From Myxococcales bacterium (lineage in GTDB: Bacteria; Myxococcota_A; Polyangia; Palsa-1104), in assembly GCA_023248835.1 (NCBI GenBank), contig JAHFDU010000106.1, positions 1-8,735 of the forward strand: a stretch of DNA of 8,735 bases, written 5' to 3'. The notes under the pieces were generated by a model, which did not search any database, was not told where the DNA came from, and was given only the letters and a program-made list of their open reading frames with translations. Both the position numbers and the translations under genes were made by a program. Below are positions 7,291 to 8,735 of this stretch, piece by piece (within the stretch, counting starts at the first letter, position 1; every line of letters begins with the position of its first letter).

Positions 7291-8221
7291 GGTGGAGCTC
7301 GCGTCCCGATCGATAGAGCAAAAGCAGAAACACCGGCGCACCGATGAGACCAGTAATGACCCCGATCGGAATTTCGCTACGCGAGGGCAGCGCTCGGGAA
7401 AGTAGATCGCAGAGCACAACAAATGTGCCGCCGGCGATCGCCACGACTACGACGACGTGGCGATTGAGAACGCCGACAAATGGACGCATCGCGTGCGGAA
7501 TAATCAGACCGACAAAGCCGATGTTGCCGCCGAGAGAAACCGCAGCCGCAGTCATAAAGCCAACCCACACCACGCACCAGCGCCGGGCCTCCTTGACATC
7601 AAGGCCGAGCGATCGGGCTTCGTCTTCACCGGTGAGCAAAAGATCGAGTGGACCGCTCCAAAATCGCGCCGCTAGTATTCCGGCGACGATGAGCGGGAAC
7701 GCCAACAACAGCTGTTGCACCTCGATACCGCCGAGCCCGCCAAGCGAAAACGAAACCAGGGCGCGCCCGACCTCCCAGGATTCTTGACCGAGGCTCAGCA
7801 GAAAACCACCCGTGCTCAAAAACAGCGACGACAGCGTAAAACCCGTCAGCAGTACGATCAGCATACTCTGACGGTGTTCGGTCACCGCCAAGACGATAAA
7901 CAGCGCCACCAGCGCGCCGCCGAGGCAGCCGAGCGGCACCGCCAGCTCGGGCACAAGATGCGGCAACCACCCCGGCAGAAAATGCAAGGCAAGCAGCACC
8001 GCTTGGCCACCCAGACTGGCGCCAGCGGTGCTGCCTAGAATCGAGGGGTCCACCAGTGGGTTGCGAAACAGCGCTTGCACCACCGCACCACTGCAGGCAA
8101 GCGCTGCTCCGGTCAAGAACGCCGCCGCTACGCGCGCCGCCCGCAACCGCAGCAGCGTGTCGCGCAGGCCCGGATCGGCAAGCGATCCGTGCCCGACGAC
8201 CACGCCTGCAGCCAGTGCCAC
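7283..8221 (-). CDS. ABC importer permease, BtuC/FecCD family
   Basis: A polytopic inner-membrane permease, 312 residues from the GTG at 8221-8219, probably acting as a homodimer. Family landmarks are GAALACSGAVVQALFRNPL followed by DPSILGSTAGASLG (TM2-3 region), the cytoplasmic coupling segment SLGLDVKEARR, GFVGLIIPHAMRPFVG, and the final SEIPIGVITGLIGAPVFLLLL. The start is uncertain. The GTG keeps only part of the first membrane helix, whereas the in-frame codons just upstream (LRQRTYIVLTAVALVALAAG) restore a full TM1. That stretch has no ATG, GTG or TTG before the TAG at 8266-8264 that ends the propeller gene, so the natural start may be the CTG at 8263-8261. The end overlaps the ATPase start by 8 bases. 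Only one permease gene is present, as in BtuCD-type systems. Confidence 0.9.
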   Translation of the reverse strand: MALAAGVVVGHGSLADPGLRDTLLRLRAARVAAAFLTGAALACSGAVVQALFRNPLVDPSILGSTAGASLGGQAVLLALHFLPGWLPHLVPELAVPLGCLGGALVALFIVLAVTEHRQSMLIVLLTGFTLSSLFLSTGGFLLSLGQESWEVGRALVSFSLGGLGGIEVQQLLLAFPLIVAGILAARFWSGPLDLLLTGEDEARSLGLDVKEARRWCVVWVGFMTAAAVSLGGNIGFVGLIIPHAMRPFVGVLNRHVVVVVAIAGGTFVVLCDLLSRALPSRSEIPIGVITGLIGAPVFLLLLYRSGRELHRG

Positions 8222-8263
8222 CAGTGCAACGGCTGTAAGTACAATGTAAGTACGCTGCCGCAG

Positions 8264-8735
8264 CTAGTACCAACCCATCTCACGCGGTGCTAGACCACGC
8301 CCACTGGAAGCAAAGCCCTTGAGCTCCTGGGGCATGCCGGAGGTGATTTGAAAAACATGCACCAGTGGTTTGGTCAACGAGGCATCGGTAATGTAGATCT
8401 GACCGCGGACAAGATCGATTGCGGTGCGGCCGAGCACGAAGCCATTGTCCGCTGTCAGCACTTTGGTGGAGGTCTTAGTAGAAAGGTCATAACTCCACAG
8501 AGTGTCAAAAAGTGGACCACCGTAATCGCCAAAAGCGACGGAAAATACCTGATTATTCGTCACGCTGACCGAGAAATTCGACAGGGGATGATCGCTCACC
8601 TGCGTCGGGATCACCAACTTGCCGACTTGGGGAGCAGCGCCACCGAGATCAACCGTCACGATACTGGACTCCGCGACATGATTGGGGTTGTTATAGTCGC
8701 CATTGCAAGCGACATACAGTGTCTTGGACGCTGGG
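8264..8735 (-). CDS. YncE-like beta-propeller protein, N-terminus outside window
   Basis: The frame is open from the right edge to a TAG at 8266-8264: 157 complete codons of the C-terminal part. The sequence reads as beta-propeller blades: KTLYVACNGDY, SIVTVDLGGAAPQVGKLVIP, LFDTLWSYDLSTKTSTKVL, GRTAIDLVRGQIYITDAS, VHVFQITSGMPQEL, and the closing GRGLAPREMGWY. Such proteins are usually exported and bind a ligand or partner at the cell surface or in the periplasm. No catalytic residues are evident. Its position as the gene directly before the permease places it in the importer operon. By analogy with BtuG, a surface propeller that binds cobalamin for BtuB in Bacteroidota, it could be a substrate-capturing accessory. 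That function is inference, and the signal peptide lies outside the window. Confidence 0.75.
   Translation of the reverse strand, partial: PASKTLYVACNGDYNNPNHVAESSIVTVDLGGAAPQVGKLVIPTQVSDHPLSNFSVSVTNNQVFSVAFGDYGGPLFDTLWSYDLSTKTSTKVLTADNGFVLGRTAIDLVRGQIYITDASLTKPLVHVFQITSGMPQELKGFASSGRGLAPREMGWY

Overview
The window is a gene-dense stretch of a GC-rich Gram-negative chromosome. The two lipoprotein signal peptides, the periplasmic-type enzymes, the dispersed CGTCCTTCGAC-type repeats and a tRNA gene without an encoded CCA would fit a deltaproteobacterial (Myxococcota-like) genome. That placement is an inference from style, not from a marker gene. No phage, transposase, CRISPR array or rRNA is visible, and no gene-free stretch reaches 300 bases.

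Layout, left to right. (1) 1-1076, minus: C-terminally truncated gene for a secreted Cys-rich lipoprotein of unknown function. (2) 1086-1165: a REP-like dispersed repeat that can fold into a large imperfect hairpin. (3) 1180-3129, minus: a 5'-nucleotidase/UshA-type metallophosphatase lipoprotein, transcribed toward the unknown lipoprotein and possibly co-transcribed with it. (4) 3130-3276: a divergent intergenic region. (5) 3277-4692, plus: pyruvate kinase (pyk), the only plus-strand gene. (6) 4721-4803, minus: tRNA-Leu(GAG), with its own near-consensus sigma70 promoter at 4815-4843. (7) 4851-5528, minus: a ribbon-helix-helix (FitA/VapB-like) domain joined to a left-handed beta-helix acyltransferase, with a perfect 11-bp inverted repeat over its start. 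(8) 5558-8735, minus: an ABC importer operon of the BtuCDF/FecBCDE class (beta-propeller, permease, ATPase, binding protein).

The importer genes are tightly packed. The propeller and permease frames are separated by a single TAG. Permease and ATPase overlap by 8 bases, and ATPase and binding protein by 4 bases (ATGA). This indicates one translationally coupled unit that imports a metal chelate: cobalamin, heme or a siderophore. A YncE-like propeller encoded first recalls the surface cobalamin-binding BtuG proteins of Bacteroidota, which makes B12 uptake an attractive but unproven reading.

The most unusual locus is 4851-5550. A DNA-binding domain of the antitoxin type sits at the N-terminus of an acyltransferase, behind an operator-like palindrome that also spans the Shine-Dalgarno region and start codon. 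The linker between the domains shows signs of a pair of compensating frameshifts.
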